DNA from: Bugulina stolonifera
Taxonomy: Eukaryota > Bryozoa > Gymnolaemata > Cheilostomatida > Bugulidae
Reading direction: 5' to 3'
Assembly: GCA_935421135.1 (NCBI GenBank)
Contig: OW285190.1
Span: 1,240,001-1,304,000, forward strand
Length of the DNA: 64,000 nucleotides
Position 1 is the stretch's first letter; each line of letters begins with the position of its first letter. The notes under the pieces were generated by a model that was not told the DNA's origin, made no database searches, and worked only from the letters and a program-made list of their open reading frames with translations. A program made the position numbers and the translations under genes. Shown in pieces: positions 24,285 through 36,572 of the stretch.

Positions 24285-27200
24285 ATGGATAGTGGAGCAG
24301 CTGCCTCTAGGTCGAGTCTGACCATAGAGAGGCATTACGTACCTCGCACTGCTCCTCGGACATCAAGAACTACAACTCTAGACAGCCCCGCAGATAGCCC
24401 TGGATTACCTACTAGCAGGTACTCTCCCTCTGTGAGGAGAGACCTGCATAGTCCTGGTGTATCATCAGTCAACTCTCACTCACCTAATGGATACACGGCA
24501 GACTATTCTGTCTCCGAGGTGTGTAAAGCATACTCAGCGTATACCTACTAGTAACTAGTACTGTGTATATACTCAGCATATACCTACTAGTAACTAGTAC
24601 TGTGTATATACTCAGCACATACCTACTAGTAACTAGTACTGTGTATATACTCAGTGTATACCTACTAGTAACTAGTACTGTGTATATACTCAGCGTATAC
24701 CTACTAGTAACTAGTACTGTGTATATACTCAGCACATACCTACTAGTAACTAGTACTGTGTATATACTCAGCGTATACCTACTTGTAACTAGTACTGTGT
24801 GTATACTCAGCGTATACCTACTAGTAACTAGTACTGTGTATATACTCAGCATATACCTACTAGTAACTAGTACTGTGTATATAGGCCTACTCAGCGTATA
24901 CCTACTAGTAACTAGTACTGTGTATATACTCAGCATATACCTACTAGTAACTAGTACTGTGTATATACTCAGCGTATACCTACTAGTAACTAGTACTGTG
25001 TATATACTCAGCATATACCTACTAGTAACTAGTACTGTGTATATACTCAGCGTATACCTACTAGTAACTAGTACTGTGTATATACTCAGCACATACCTAC
25101 TAGTAACTAGTACTGTGTATATACTCAGCGTATACCTACTAGTAACTAGTACTGTGTATATACTCAGTGTATACCTACTAGTAACTAGTACTGTGTATAT
25201 ACTCAGCATATACCTACTAGTAACTAGTACTGTGTATATACTCAGCACATACCTACTAGTAACTAGTACTGTGTATATACTCAGTGTATACCTACTAGTA
25301 ACTAGTACTGTGTATATACTCAGCGTATACCTACTAGTAAATAGTACTGTGTGTATACTCAGCGTATACATACTAGTAACTAGTACTGTGTATATACTCA
25401 GTGTATACCTACTAGTAACTAGTACTGTGTATATACTCAGCGTATACCTACTAGTAAATAGTACTGTGTGTATACTCAGCGTATACATACTAGTAACTAG
25501 TACTGTGTATATACTCAGTGTATACCTACTAGTAACTAGTACTGTGTATATACTCAGTGTATACCTACTAGTAACTAGTACTGTGTATATACTCAGTGTA
25601 TACCTACTAGTAACTAGTACTGTGTATATACTCAGTGTATACCTACTAGTAACTAGTACTGTGTATATACTCAGCATATACCTACTAGTAACTAGTACTG
25701 TGTATATACTCAGCACATACCTACTAGTAACTAGTACTGTGTATATACTCAATGTATACCTACTAGTAACTAGTACTGTGTATATACTCAGCGTATACCT
25801 ACTAGTAACTAGTACTGTGTATATACTCAGCATATACCTACTAGTAACTAGTACTGTGTATATACTCAGCACATACCTACTAGTAACTAGTACTGTGTAT
25901 ATACTCAATGTATACCTACTAGTAACTAGTACTGTGTATATACTCAGCGTATACCTACTAGTAACTAGTACTGTGTATATACTCAGCGTATACCTACTAG
26001 TAACTAGTACTGTGTATATACTCAGCGTATACCTACTAGTAACTAGTACTGTGTATATACTCAGCATATACCTACTAGTAACTAGTACTGTGTATATACT
26101 CAGCATATACCTACTAGTAACTAGTACTGTGTATATACTCAGCACATACCTACTAGTAACTAGTACTGTGTATATACTCAGCGTATACCTACTAGTAACT
26201 AGTACTGTGTATATACTCAGCATATACCTACTAGTACCTGCACTACAGCACAGTGTATATCGTTAGCATACTATTAATAGTAACTTACACCTTTATATCA
26301 TTTCCTAGATGTGGTAGATAGTTCTCACTATAGGGCTCAGAACTACCTTGTATTTACATAACTGTGATTAGACCCTCTGCATTTACTATTCACTGACCTA
26401 GAACAGACTGTCTGTTAGCAGAGAGTTTCTAACTAATGTTACTTACTGTGAGCCACTGAAGGAAGGATACCTACATGTATACTGTGTGTATATGTTGATA
26501 GTCCCCTGAAGTTTACATGTGTTTTTAAGAGGTTAGTTCCCATGTGACTCAGTCAGTCTAATGTACATGTATAGCTGACTGATTTATTGCTTGCACTGCA
26601 GGTATCATCTCTAGCTGGCAGTGTGAGCTCCATGCCAGGTAGACAGCACTTGGACCCCTCTAAGCTACCCTACTCAAACGCATACATTCCAGGGAGTGCC
26701 GACTCAGGCATGTATAGCTCTAGACCTCGAGGCTATCCCAGTTCTACCTCTACCTATGCCGAGACAGACCTGGATTCTATAGCAGGAGATGGTGACAGCC
26801 GGTACAAGGGGGAGCTGTTTCAGCCAACGGCAGCCCCAAGGATCGAACAGCGCCAGGTGAGGCAAATGTACGGAGAGGTTCATCCTAGGAACCTTCCAGT
26901 TGAAGAGCTACCAACTCCCTCTAGTGGTGATGAGCTTGAGACAATGAGCGAAGCTTCTATACCCTCTTTCACTGACGTACCTCGGGCTAGGCCTAGGGCC
27001 AGCCTACGCAGGAAGAAATTAGCTGAAATAAACAGTGGATTTGTAAGTGATGACGACGGTAGCCTAGCAAGCCAGTTAGACAGATCAAAGTCGTTACCAA
27101 GAGGTATTCTAAAGAACAACGCTACAGACATATCCGATGCTGAATCACTAGCTACTAGTAGTAACTTCAGACGAACGGCCAGTGGTAGAACTGTCAGATT

Positions 27201-29009
27201 CCAGCACAACGATAAATCTAGGACTATTGCTAAGAAGGTTATAGACTATGATAAGCTAGACAGAGAGGCGGACAGCGCTGATGGCAGTTCTAAAAAGAAA
27301 AAGAAGACAAGCACCAGTTCAGATCCCTTCTCCATGGTCAAGCCAGTGGGTATTAAACCGGCTAGAAATGATCCTAAACGTTCCTCCGGTAGAAGCAGCC
27401 AACGAGGTAGTAAGCAAGGGAGACAGTCAAGATCATCCTCTGCAGACAGATCAAGGTAAAACACTTTCAATGATTTAATCAATATATTACTGATCCACGT
27501 AAGGTTTAGTGCATACTAGTACTGCATATCGAATCAATGGTCATGCATAGTACAGGAATAGTTATTCACAATGTTGGTCTATGGTAATGACGAATCTGTA
27601 GCTACATGGCTTACATATTTAGACATGGGATTGTGGGAAAGACGCGGTAAAAACCCATTATACTTACTGATCAGTTAATTCATATTTAACATAGTCGAAG
27701 TGGTTCAATGAACAGAGGTCAGAGATCAGGATCAGGGAGAGGCCGTTCATCCTCAGCAGACACTAGAAAGAGATCTCCATCTACGGAGAGGTCAAAGAAA
27801 GAGCCTTCAGTGTCAGTTAAAGGCGAGGATGTGAAGATACAGGTGAGTGTAGGCAGTAGATATCTCTCAAACATTAGAGGTTACATGTAGCAACTAAATG
27901 CAATGAGTGTACGGTTGTTCTCTTCCAGTAAAGCGGCATTTATGGGAAGTCCTAGTGAGTATTTTGACATAGTTTTTGTGTTGTTGGCATACAGCTGATT
28001 TTGTATTTTTAGCAATAATTACATCTATTTGCCGTGTTCCCACTGTTCTCTATACCACTGTATATGTCAATCTACCCTCCCTCCACGTTACCATATCAAT
28101 TGCCTTCTGAATGCCCACAGTTCTTTAGGTGTCACCGTATAGCAATGTGAAGTTGTCTCCCCAGCCATTGATGGAAGCTGTAGTTGGATTCAAACTCTCA
28201 CAAACACCTGAGGCACGGGGCTAACTGCAATGTCATTTGAGAGTAAATTACTCAACACTGCTTCTGTCTGTGCCGTCTGGCTCTTCATAGAACATAATGC
28301 ATATAGTGTTGATAACTTAGTGTTGGTAATTTAGTCTTGGTAACTTAGTCTTGTGCCATGAGTGTAAGTGCTGAGAGAACCAACTCATTAAGGATGTGAA
28401 TGTATCCATAAATGAGTGCATCCACCCAATCGCCTACTGCAACTCCCTAATATCTGCAAACTAGCAGTGAAATTGACATAACTGGGAGTTGTTACCCCTT
28501 ATTCCTGTGTTAAGTGAAGGAGACAACTCTCAATATAACAATGTTTCCCACATTACTGGAACCTGTCAAGCACCTGTTCACATACCATGTATTAAGTAGT
28601 GGCATCAGTTGCATATATACAGTGTCTCTCCCACATAAGATGTAACCGTAGTATCTCACCAGGTGTTGCCGCTATTACTCTGGTTTTCTCCAGAGGGTAG
28701 TACTGGTATCAATCCTAGCCATGTGGTAAATCTAACATAGGAGTAGTTACCCACTACACTGCACCAATACACTTGCTAATACAGATGATAGTAATGACAA
28801 TAAAATTCCTACTGCTTTAGATGCCAGAAGGTAAGCCAAAGCCAAGGAGTATGATGCAGGACATAGTGAGACAGCATTCGTCTAGCGGCAGCACCAGGAA
28901 ACCCAGAGATACGCAGAAGATACTGAAGTGGGCTCTGATAATAGGAGTACCTGTAGTACTGTTAGTTGTGGTGATAGCAGTAGTTGTAGCTGTGTTTGCT
29001 AGGGGATAG
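24285..29009 (+). CDS. Basic Ser/Arg-rich tail-anchored protein with PP1-docking motifs
   Basis: Four exons are supported: 24285-24518, 26602-27455, 27695-27842 and 28821-29009. They join in phase into 474 codons plus TAG. I do not recognise the family. The protein is Ser/Pro/Arg-rich and apparently disordered, with a Lys run (SSKKKKKTS) and RS-like patches (SRSSSADRSR, GRGRSSSADTRKRS). The only hydrophobic span is at residues ~448-471 (WALIIGVPVVLLVVVIAVVV), followed by a short ARG-type end. That predicts a tail-anchored protein with a cytosolic N-terminal domain. Residues 246-249 read GILK and 274-278 read RTVRF, matching the SILK and RVxF consensus motifs that dock protein phosphatase 1, in the usual order. 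PP1 targeting is inferred. A 39-bp minisatellite fills intron 1 from its donor onward. Confidence 0.8.
24523..26245 (+). repeat. Minisatellite, 39-bp unit, ~44 copies
   Basis: The unit is TATACTCAGCGTATACCTAC plus TAGTAACTAGTACTGTGTA (boundary arbitrary). It starts within the donor region of the exon ending at 24518: GTGTGTAAAGCATACTCAGC is a variant of TGTGTATATACTCAGC. The 39-bp length and lack of stops give ~570-codon open frames on both strands, which are artefacts. Each unit contains the near-palindrome ACTAGTAACTAGT. Confidence 0.97.
27843..28820. other. Last intron of the tail-anchored gene, mostly unique sequence
   Basis: Unusually for this window, the 978-base intron has no minisatellite. 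A CTCACAAACACCTGAGGC stretch near 28200 faintly resembles a decayed tRNA-derived segment on the minus strand, but I could not support it. Confidence 0.4.
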
Positions 29010-31718
29010 TCCACTAGATACTAATATTACAGTCACGCTCTACTAGCTTACAAGTGTACATTAAATACACACAGCTCAATGCAGTTCTACTTTTCTAACT
29101 GATAGTCCATTATATACATTCCAGCAATTCTTACAACTCAGTTCTTTACTCAACACAAGCTGTATGTACATGTAGGCATACCTGTATTGTACCATATTAT
29201 ACCACATGTATATCGATACACTCCTGTACTAATGTATTATATTACGACTGTATTATCTTTATGTTACATTCCATGTATATACATGTAGACATTCCACTTC
29301 ATGCAATCAACTACTCATCAAGTTTTTATCAAATGTTATACAATTATTATATAGAAATGTTTTTTTCTTTTATTCTATACAGTTATGATGTTTTTGTCTT
29401 CATGACTAATTTACTCCATACTATTACAACAGAATATAATATAGATATCGGTAAAACAGAGTTTTGCTTGTCTACTCATTACAAGAGAACATTGGTTCTC
29501 TTGCCTGTTCATCATTTTCTACTATTGGGCAGTACACATTGGCACTTCTAAAAATGTTATTTCATATTATAATACATGTAATCACTACTGTATGCTTAAC
29601 TTGTGCTTACTGTATTGTAATACCCGGTACAATAAATACATTGTAACACCCAAACTTCCATACTATTGTGATAATACCTGGTGAAATGGACCTATATTGG
29701 AGTTATCTTCACTAGAAGCATATGCTCTAGAGATGGGACAACCCTAAAGTAACAAATAAACTGGTGGAATAGGGGTGCAGCAGTAGAAATGGTACACTAC
29801 ACCTACAATTCTACAGGTGGGATGTTCACAGCATTCATAATATTATTATATTTGCACATTTACTTGTTACTAATCTAACACTAGAGTGTAGAAGCCCTAC
29901 ATGAATGTAAATGAATCACAAAGATGTACATGTGTGTTACATAATACACATGTACATCTAGACCACATACACGTAATACCCAGCCAATAACAGATTTGAC
30001 TATTCCTATGTACTGCAGGAGATAGGAACATACTTGCCAAGTTACTGCTGCTCTAAATAGAGAGGACTGGGCTAGCGGAGTGACAACCCATGCAACCTAA
30101 ATGCTGTTGGTTGCCATAAAAATGGCACACTATGAAACAGTACTGACAGTACAATACTAATAATCTTTCTAATAGCTCGTTTCAGTAGATTGAGCAGCTG
30201 CCTCATGCTGAAGAGATATGAACTGTACTTTCTAAAATCATGGATCAGACTAGAACCCAGGCACATTGGGCACCCCACTGGACACCCCCTTTCAACCCAT
30301 ATTTTAATATCAAAGCCTCCATGAAAATTTCTAGATGTAGCTTAGAGTGTGTTTTAAACCGTTTCAAACTTTGTTACTGTGTCCTTATAGGGGCCTTCGA
30401 AAGTAAATGCTATTTTTTTTTGGTTAAAAACTTAGTCCACACAAGGAGTAAGAGTCCTTGGTCCACAGTTGTAGACTGTGATCCAAATGCCAAACAGCAC
30501 CATCACTGGGCACCCCCTTTCAACCAACATTTTGATATCATAATCATAGCTGCTTTGAAAATTTGTTGACGCTTTTAAATAAAGCCTAGACTGTGTTTCA
30601 AACTTACAGCACCAATTTCCAACTATTAATTTCTATTTAGTGGACCTTAGTCTACATTGTGAGGCTTTGTTAAACTTACTGTACAATGCAATTGCACTCA
30701 AGCCTAAGTTCCCTAGATTTACAACTATACAGTGGTTCCCATGGATATACTCTATCACCATTATAAGGTTAAATCACATGGCTACAATTTTTTGTGCAAT
30801 ATACAATTTTATTGTGTTATTACAGTATAATGTAAAAGTGGCATAAAATATCAAAAATCTTTCTTGTTTATTTTATTTCTTAGTATTTTATGTAGTTTTT
30901 TACATAACGATATCACAGGAAGCAACTATTGGGAAAAATAAAGATAGTTTGCTAAGTACTATACCATAAATCAAATAACATACATTACATGGGCCCTCAT
31001 ATCTCTCTTTACAATTTGAACAAGAAGAAAATAAATTGAGAGAGGACAACTTCTAATTATGCTTATGAGTGCCCATGAACACAGATGCTATAGGTATAAA
31101 AGTATATAACATGTTTTATATAATGTAATGCCTATTATAATGGATAAGTACATTATCTAATAAGAACAAAGTCTAATCTGAATGTCTACAAAAATATGTA
31201 TCTACATTTATGCCATAGGACACCATAATCTAATATTAATAAAACAAGCCACATTGTTTAAAATTTTTATGAATATATTTCTAATATTTCGACGTTTGTC
31301 CAAGCATCATTAAGCATCACCAGAGGATAAAGGATATTAAAGAAAATTAAGGGCTACTTTATATATAATAGATACATGTAGGTAATTCCTGTAATAAAAA
31401 GAGCATTAAAAAGAAAGCCTTTGATACTCTTTTCATCACAGTAATTACTAATTACCATGCCTTGTTTTAATACAAAAACTAGTTTAGTTTAATATGATGG
31501 CACTTACATGTATAAGTAGTAGGCAATTACAATCAAAAATAAAAAAGTACATATTTCACATTTTAACATGATGTACATTGCACAGTATGTGCATATATGA
31601 CCGCTTAGTTTCATTGGGGAATGGATACAAGTAAGAGTCGTCAGCCCCATACACTGAGCAGGCCAGGTGAGCACAACTCTAAAATACTATTGCTGCACTC
31701 TTTAGCAAGGAATTCACA
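29010..31718. other. Intergenic region between convergent genes
   Basis: It lies between the 3' ends of the tail-anchored gene (+) and the folate gene (-). It has a diverged direct repeat of about 100 bp (30262-30360 and 30497-30605, sharing CACCCCCTTTCAACC) and AT-rich 3' sequence. A relic of the fold-back family lies at about 31238-31345 (AATAAAACAAGCCACATTG, AAGCATCACCAGAGGAT). No gene is seen. Confidence 0.5.
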
Positions 31719-32704
31719 CTAATTGTCCACAATAATGTGATCAATTAAATAATCAAATTCTCCTGTTGGCAGATCATCTAGCACCTGTTCAGAGAAAGCT
31801 AGTGCCATAGTGATAGGGCACCTGCCAAGTACTGATTTGTGGTTATTAAGGAAAGTGTCATAGTATCCCTTTCCTCTGCCTAGCCTCTTTCCTGTGTATG
31901 TGAATGCCAGGCCAGGAATCAATATGAGGTCCAATCCACCTGAAACACCAGTCAGTCAGTAAGAGATCAGTGATGTCGCTCTCACCTATATATACATAGG
32001 GCATCTCAAGCCAAACAGGCACTGTACAAGTACCTTGTAGGGATGTCAGATTCACTAATCATATTAGAGTGAGTTACCATCATTAACCTGTTATATACAT
32101 GCAATACAGGGAGATCGGAATGTGTTATAGTGCAGTATATATATTGAAGTACAATGTACTGTACATGTACTGTACATTATTGTGTCAGTAATTCCTACCT
32201 GTTTGCATTGCATTCTCTCTAATGGTATCAGTGAGAGGAGGCTGTAGAATGTCCCACTTAGTTCTTGGGAGACTATTCATGTCTTCAAGGGAGCACAACT
32301 CCAGCATATCCATATGACGACTCTTCATATCGTATCTCGGAATAAAACATTGCTTGCTACCATCTGTAAAGATGGTGCTGAGAAGTTCACTTGTTTCCAC
32401 TTCGTCTTTCATGGAAAGAAATATGGCTATTCGTTTACTCTTCTTATATGCATCACTTGCCACAACCTGCCAATAGTACATATTGTATTAACTCACATCA
32501 CTTACCACAACCTGTCAATAGCTCATGTATTAACCCACAGCACTTGCCACGACCTGCCCACTATATACAAACATTACCAGAAGTATTGACTACCTTAGCA
32601 GCAACAATCTTTGACCTTTGCTCTCTAACCTCTGCTGGTATTACATTCAGCAAATCCTTCATTTTCCTCCTGAACACTTGCTTGCTTGCAGTCAACGTAG
32701 CCAT
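31719..32704 (-). CDS. MTHFS: 5-formyltetrahydrofolate cyclo-ligase
   Basis: Three minus-strand exons are supported: 32704-32594, 32466-32199 and 31939-31719. They join in phase into 199 codons plus stop; human MTHFS is about 203 aa. The N-terminus is MATLTASKQVFRRKMKDLLN. The C-terminal signature GLAFTYTGKRLGRGKGYYDT, with the Gly-rich nucleotide/substrate loop, is diagnostic of the family and is followed by ALAFSEQ and DHIIVDN. The enzyme converts 5-formyl-THF to 5,10-methenyl-THF with ATP hydrolysis in one-carbon metabolism, usually in the cytosol or mitochondrion. Introns are short (127 and 259 bases) and the gene carries little repeat, in contrast to its neighbours. Confidence 0.93.
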
Positions 32705-33020
32705 CTACAACTAGAAATAAATGAATCATTGTCTTCTTCAAAACTGTGGCACCTCAAAACATTTGCCAACTATCAATTCTAGAGTTTTTTGGGGGGGGGG
32801 GGGGAGGAGGGGCGTCACATTATTCAATGAGAAGACAACTGCACATAGCTGGGTATAGTACAGTAACAGCCATGCCATTCTAGCTTTACTTTTGGCACCT
32901 GTATTACACGGCAAATATAGTCCTCTTCGTGAAAACCAATTCAACTGCTCTACTTGCATCCTCGAGTCAGTTCTCTCAGCACTCAGCACTTTTCAAGATA
33001 CAGGTGCCATACCTCAAGCC
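32705..33020. other. Upstream region of the folate gene
   Basis: It contains a long G-run (32790-32802) and otherwise unremarkable sequence. No TATA box or clear initiator was identified. Confidence 0.35.
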
Positions 33021-33356
33021 TACAGGGGCACATTCTAATAAACTCACCAACTTATACTCCTCGGCGTGACCAGCCCCTAGCAGCTCTCACTGTCAGGTGC
33101 CAGTACTGGCCAACTCCCTGTGAGAAAGGCCCAGATAACATGGCCTTTTATTGGCAGGGGTAGAGGAGTTGCCTTGAAGCCATGCTGGCTTGCATGACCC
33201 CAAGGACTTTAATATGGGGCACAGGAGCAGTTGTGGCTGGATGCTCTTCCTAACACCACCGTGACCGGGATTTGAACCTGGAACCTTCAGCATGAAAGCT
33301 CAGCATTCTAACCCCTAAGCCACGGCTGCTCCCTCTACAGAGGCACATTCTAATAA
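33021..33356 (-). mobile_element. tRNA-derived SINE with 21-bp target duplication
   Basis: The body is 33042-33335 on the minus strand, flanked by TACAGGGGCACATTCTAATA (33021-) and TACAGAGGCACATTCTAATA (33336-), which differ at one base. The tRNA-like head lies at the right end: box A GTGGCTTAGGGGTTAGAATG and box B GGTTCAAATCC. The body follows with GTTAGGAAGAGCATCCAGCC, which resembles a core shared by several invertebrate SINE families (from memory, not checked). Confidence 0.88.
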
Positions 33357-33858
33357 TAGTATTAAATAGATTTGTCTGCAGCCTATTTTATCACACAAAA
33401 GAGATTTTAAAACTTGATTGAAATAAAGTAAATAAATATTTGATATTTAGAAACTCAAAATACTATTCAGACATATTATATAACAATGCATCAGATGATG
33501 CCAGCTTATACTATCTTTCCATATTTCAGCTTCTAGAGAACTAATATGCTGTAACTTCAGTTCCATAAATATCGGCTTATTGCACATTGTATTCGATTTG
33601 AATGCCGGTGGCTTCAGAAGTATTCAAAACATTGAGCAGGTACATGTGGTTTCAGAGATTTGAGACAAATTAATACCTTTGAAAAATACAGAAATGTTGA
33701 AAAGTAAGCAAAGTAGAGCTATACGATTTGCGAATGAATATTTTTAATATGAGGTTTGGGGCAAAGGTAGTGGAGGGAAAGATAGGAAACTTTGCCTAAA
33801 AAGTTCCTGCCGTGCACAAATTCAAATCATTATTATGTCAATTTATTTCCTCTTTATT
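33357..33858. other. AT-rich intergenic sequence
   Basis: No gene, transposon end or tandem repeat is recognised. Confidence 0.35.
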
Positions 33859-34043
33859 CAGGGCCGTAGTTTAAGGGGTGACCGGGAGGCACTGCAGCCC
33901 TTATTACCAAAAATAAAGTAGCCTAAAACACTACTTTTGAAAACTGTGCACCGTTTCCCTTTATATTTGCTTGATTTCCACACCCCCTCCCACCCAGTGA
34001 AACGTTCTGCTTCCCCACTAAATTTGTCTAACCTACGCCCCTG
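33859..34043. mobile_element. hAT-like MITE relic
   Basis: The left end CAGGGCCGTAGTTTAAGG and the right end CCTACGCCCCTG form an imperfect inverted pair. The interior CCTAAAACACTACTTTTGAA is shared with a longer copy at 46918-47424. No target duplication is evident. Confidence 0.6.
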
Positions 34044-35094
34044 TAATATTAGTAACCTTCTTGGTAAAACTTGGAGTTATTTCATCTGTACCTGGAGATT
34101 TTATGGTAGGTTATAGAGTCCTACATAATGAGTAAGAAATGCAGTGGCTAAAGTCTGTTACTATAAGCCACGTATACATGTACTAATTTAAAAGCTAAAT
34201 TAGCATAGGTTTGTTGGCATTTAACTTTTCCATTTCGAAAAATCTAGGGCATGTGGAAGCTACTAACTACATTTGTTTAATCTTCGATATAAAATATTCA
34301 AGAACCACTAACACGGAAATTTTTAACAGCTTTTTTCTACACACAAGAAATGGTACTGTATGAATAGAATTAACTGCTTATCAAAATACAGGGCACAAGG
34401 TGACAACTCCACACATGTGTGAGCCAGACACCCTTACCCAGTACTAGTTTGTGGGATATAAAGGTAAGAAAGTTGAGTTTATGACGTAGTTACTATAGCA
34501 ATACTTTAAATATTACTCAAGATTTATAGACATGTATGCAAGATTTCCGGTGGTAGGAATTCAAACTGATGAGGGTGAATTCCTTTATTACCCTTACATT
34601 GTAAAGTTTACAAAAAACTGTTCATTATAAATGATTAAAATATTGTAACAATGAAAATGCACACTGAATACAAGTCATGTAGATTAGTATATTTACCACG
34701 TAGTCCATCAATAATATTCAGAACAGTACTACGCACTCTTATTGTAGTATTAGAAATTCAACTAGTTCAAGATAAACAGGTAAAAATGGCTAATAATACT
34801 GTCCCTTTGCCTCTGTATATTCCTGCATTAATATGGGACTGCTTCAATTATAAGTTGAAGAATAACCTCCATTCTACATTATTATTAATGGCCAACTGAA
34901 TAGGCTGAATAGGCCTTAGACCCATAAACAAAAAAACAATCCGTACTTGGCTAGAGGTCCCACGAAACACAGAACACTCAGGCCACCAACAGCTTCTGGT
35001 GCATAACAGAAAATGCAGCAGTCTGTGACGTTACTGTCAGTGATTGATCACAGCCCACAAGGTAAAAGATGTGGTTTCAGGTAGCTTCATAATA
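34044..35094. other. AT-rich intergenic sequence
   Basis: Nothing recognised on either strand. Confidence 0.35.
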
Positions 35095-35713
35095 CAGTGG
35101 AACTTGCTTAATTCAAACTCCAAGGGGCCAGCATAATTGGTTTGAATTAGGCCGAGTTTGAATTATGCGATCCCTTCATTTTATATAATGACATGCATCA
35201 CATGTACAGGACAAGAGTATAAAAATGCATTTAGCCAAGGAACAATAAAGCAATTACAGTGGAACTTGCTTAATTCAACCTCGGATAATTCAAAAACTTG
35301 GTTAGTTCAAACTATTAGCCTTGGCCCCTGCTGAGCACTCTACAATGACCTGAAGTGATCTTACAATTCAAACTGAGGCCTAATTCAAACCAATTATGGC
35401 GGTCCCTTGGAGTTTGAATTAAGCAAGTTTCACTGTAGTGGGTTTTCCCAGCTTAGTTTGAGCAGAAACATATTGCAGTAGTAACTACTAATAACTACTA
35501 ACTACTAGCAACAATTATTAGGTGACTAATGCTGGCCGAGATAGTATTATCATTGATTATAGTGTGAGCCTAAGACGCATGAAGTTTGAATTACAGATGA
35601 AAAGTTTGAATTATTCGAAGCCATTAATATAGTGCTCAGCAGGGACCAAGGCTAACAGTTTGAACTAACCAAGTTTTTGAATTATCCAAAGTTGAATTAA
35701 GCAAGTTCCACTG
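35095..35713. mobile_element. pogo/Tigger-type MITE (outer, 619 bp) with TA target
   Basis: The terminal inverted repeats are CAGTGGAACTTGCTTAATTC at left and GAATTAAGCAAGTTCCACTG at right, each flanked by TA. Internal segments repeat the AATTCAAAC motif. A second related element is nested inside it. The pogo assignment rests on the CAGTGGAAC-type ends and the TA target. Confidence 0.85.
35257..35435. mobile_element. Nested pogo-type MITE (inner, 179 bp)
   Basis: CAGTGGAACTTGCTTAATTC at left and GAATTAAGCAAGTTTCACTG at right, with TA on both sides, inside the element at 35095-35713. A decayed right half of a similar element lies at about 50966-51039 in the Spinster gene, shortly before the exon at 51096. 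Confidence 0.85.
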
Positions 35714-36165
35714 TACATGTTCTTTACAGTTACACTGGCTGAGAGTGCAGCTCAGAAAATATCTGCAGTCCGAGAGCAAGTGGAGCCAGAGGGAGAGGAC
35801 ATGGTATTATTATCAAGTGACTAATTGTTTCCTCCACCATCTTTGGTCAGGACTCCAAGAACATAGCAGATAATTACATGTGATTGGTCTAGTGAAATGG
35901 CCTCTATCTCGACATAAGAGGTTTTAATTACTGTCAGTTAAAGTCAATTTATGCGCTAAACTACCCAGTAATTGGTAGAAGATGAGTTTGTGAGTGAAAT
36001 ATAACTTTTTATAAATTGGGTACATGGCCTAGTCTATATTCATATTGGGTTGTTCCCGCTCAAATTGAACTTGGTTGCTTGGCCTTGTCGATTGTCGGGG
36101 GAGACTCATTGTCTCATCAATATCTGAGATTAGAGCTGGGTGATATTTGGTTCTTACAGAGCTGG

Positions 36166-36310
36166 GTCCAAGTCATAGATTTGACTTAACTTGCCCAGTC
36201 AAGTCACAATTTGACTTGACTTGGACTTGCCAACATGTTGACTTGACTTTGACATCAATGTGACTTGACTTGGACATATGAATGACTTGTGACTTTGACT
36301 TGGTTTCTGC
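36166..36310 (+). repeat. Degenerate GACTTGACTT-type repeat
   Basis: Irregular tandem TTGACTTGACTTGGAC words. No unit can be fixed. Confidence 0.7.
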
Positions 36311-36572
36311 CAAGTCAATATGGAGGACAAAAATTTTGTACAGTGTATAGCCAACATGGAAAAAAGTCTCAATTGTCTACATGTTTATCATTTTTACTTC
36401 ATCAGTGCTACTAGCAGCATTTAAAGTATATCAAGGTTAGCTATGAGGACACACAGTGCATAGTCACAAGTACACACAGTTTAAGTAGTGTAGTGTAAGT
36501 AGTGCAGGGGCGGCTATAGGCACCTACGCCACCATCCTAGGCGTGTTCAATCAAGCATGCAATACTAGCCAG

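Noticed and set aside
24484..26266. ~570-codon frames on both strands
   Set aside because: Produced by a 39-bp unit without stops. The host exon's own frame hits a stop within the first unit, and the gene's phases require its removal.
28130..28260. Possible tRNA-derived segment on the minus strand
   Set aside because: Only a weak box-B-like match; no box A, stems or target duplication.
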